Shown: in pieces, positions 12,879 through 13,520 of the stretch
Position numbering within the stretch: position 1 is the stretch's first letter
How the letters are laid out: each line of letters starts with the position of its first letter
Source: an uncultured Haemophilus sp.
GTDB lineage: Bacteria; Pseudomonadota; Gammaproteobacteria; Enterobacterales; Pasteurellaceae
NCBI GenBank assembly: GCA_902481695.1
Contig: CABSXY010000031.1
Location: 1-13,520, forward strand
Reading direction: 5' to 3'
DNA length: 13,520 bases
The notes under the pieces: model-generated
Told to the model about the DNA's origin: nothing
What the model saw: only the letters and a program-made list of their open reading frames with translations
The model's database searches: none
Translations under genes and position numbers: made by a program

Positions 12879-13520
12879 ATGAACAAGACTGTAGGAAGTA
12901 CCTTACTTGTTGCAGGAACCATGATTGGGGCGGGGATGTTGGCAATGCCACTCACCTCTGCAGGGATTGGCTTAACTGCGACTGTTTTCTTATTAATTGG
13001 CTTGTGGGCGGTTCTCACTTTCACCGCACTTTTATTCGTGGAACTGTATCAAACCGCTGACAGTGATGCAGGGATCGGCACACTTGCTGCACAATATTTT
13101 GGTAAAGCAGGGCGAATTATTTCCACTGCTGTTTTAATTGTCTTTTTATATGCCTTAATTGCCGCTTATGTGAGTGGTGGTGGTTCTTTATTAATGGATT
13201 TACTCCCAGCTATGGGCGACAAAGACACCATGAATAAAATTGCGGTGCTTGTATTCACCATTTTCTTCGGCAGTTTTATTGTCATCGGTACACACAGTGT
13301 GGATAAAATTAATCGCGTCCTATTCTTTGTGATGATTGCCACTTTTATCTTAGTACTCGCATTAATGTTACCAAACATTAAATTTGATAACTTAATGGCG
13401 ATGCCAATTGATAACGCCTTAATTATTTCTGCAAGCCCTGTATTTTTCACGGCATTTGGTTTCCATGGTTCCATTCCAAGTTTAAATAAATACTTAAACG
13501 GTAATGTGAAATCCTTACGC
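12879..13520 (+). CDS. tyrP: Tyrosine-specific permease TyrP, N-terminal part
   Basis: The first 214 codons of an open frame running off the right edge, starting at an ATG with AAAGGAAA upstream. The protein belongs to the hydroxy/aromatic amino acid permease (HAAP) family of inner-membrane proton symporters, which import tyrosine or tryptophan. The hallmark GTMIGAGMLAMP is at residues 13-24. At least five hydrophobic segments follow, with SGGGSLL near 105, GTHSVDKINRVLF and FTAFGFHGSIPSLNKYL toward the end. The sequence is closer to TyrP than to Mtr as I recall them, and the TyrR-like boxes in its promoter support that. H. influenzae has more than one TyrP-like protein, so which paralogue this is cannot be told here. 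Confidence 0.93.
   Translation, partial: MNKTVGSTLLVAGTMIGAGMLAMPLTSAGIGLTATVFLLIGLWAVLTFTALLFVELYQTADSDAGIGTLAAQYFGKAGRIISTAVLIVFLYALIAAYVSGGGSLLMDLLPAMGDKDTMNKIAVLVFTIFFGSFIVIGTHSVDKINRVLFFVMIATFILVLALMLPNIKFDNLMAMPIDNALIISASPVFFTAFGFHGSIPSLNKYLNGNVKSLR
13023..13031 (-). repeat. Uptake signal sequence in tyrP
   Basis: ACCGCACTT, perfect core, read in frame as Thr-Ala-Leu within Phe-Thr-Ala-Leu-Leu-Phe. Confidence 0.85.

Noticed and set aside
12830..13474. Minus-strand open frames at 12830-13024 and 13166-13474.
   Set aside because: They lie opposite the clearly coding, open-ended tyrP frame and show no family resemblance or ribosome site.

Overview
The window looks like chromosomal DNA of a Haemophilus-group Pasteurellaceae bacterium. 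Eleven perfect copies of the 9-base Haemophilus-type DNA uptake signal (AAGTGCGGT or its complement) occur in 13.5 kb. Base composition is AT-rich, and the proteins closely resemble H. influenzae and enterobacterial orthologues. From memory, the gene order differs from H. influenzae Rd in places, so a relative such as H. parainfluenzae is plausible; this is an inference, not a determination.

Left block (1-6212), all on the minus strand. In transcription order it holds menB and menC (menaquinone synthesis), aroQ (shikimate pathway), accB and accC (first step of fatty acid synthesis), a repeat-rich surface lipoprotein gene, yhdT, and the first codons of panF. The order aroQ-accB-accC-yhdT-panF is the familiar gammaproteobacterial one. 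The lipoprotein gene is interposed between accC and yhdT and has its own promoter and flanking terminators. AroQ feeds chorismate supply, and MenC and MenB act downstream of chorismate on the way to menaquinone.

Middle block (6297-8825), plus strand. A small uncharacterised lipoprotein gene diverges from menB and ends at a clear terminator. It is followed by a monocistronic phosphohexomutase gene, which ends at a bidirectional terminator shared with the convergent murQ.

Right block (8834-12777), minus strand. There are two short operons. yicC-ygfZ encodes a YicC-family endoribonuclease and a folate-dependent Fe-S/tRNA-modification protein. anmK-murQ encodes two consecutive steps of peptidoglycan recycling. 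At the right edge, a truncated tyrosine permease gene (tyrP) runs on the plus strand behind a promoter overlapped by two adjacent TyrR-box-like sites.

Most of the window is ordinary housekeeping DNA. I found no CRISPR array, tRNA or rRNA gene, insertion sequence, prophage or toxin-antitoxin pair, and nothing I would call an undescribed system. The points most worth a second look are the hexapeptide-repeat lipoprotein and its position, the double TyrR-like operator before tyrP, and a terminator-like hairpin between accB and accC. Every gap between genes is under 300 bases, and the signals seen in the gaps are listed.
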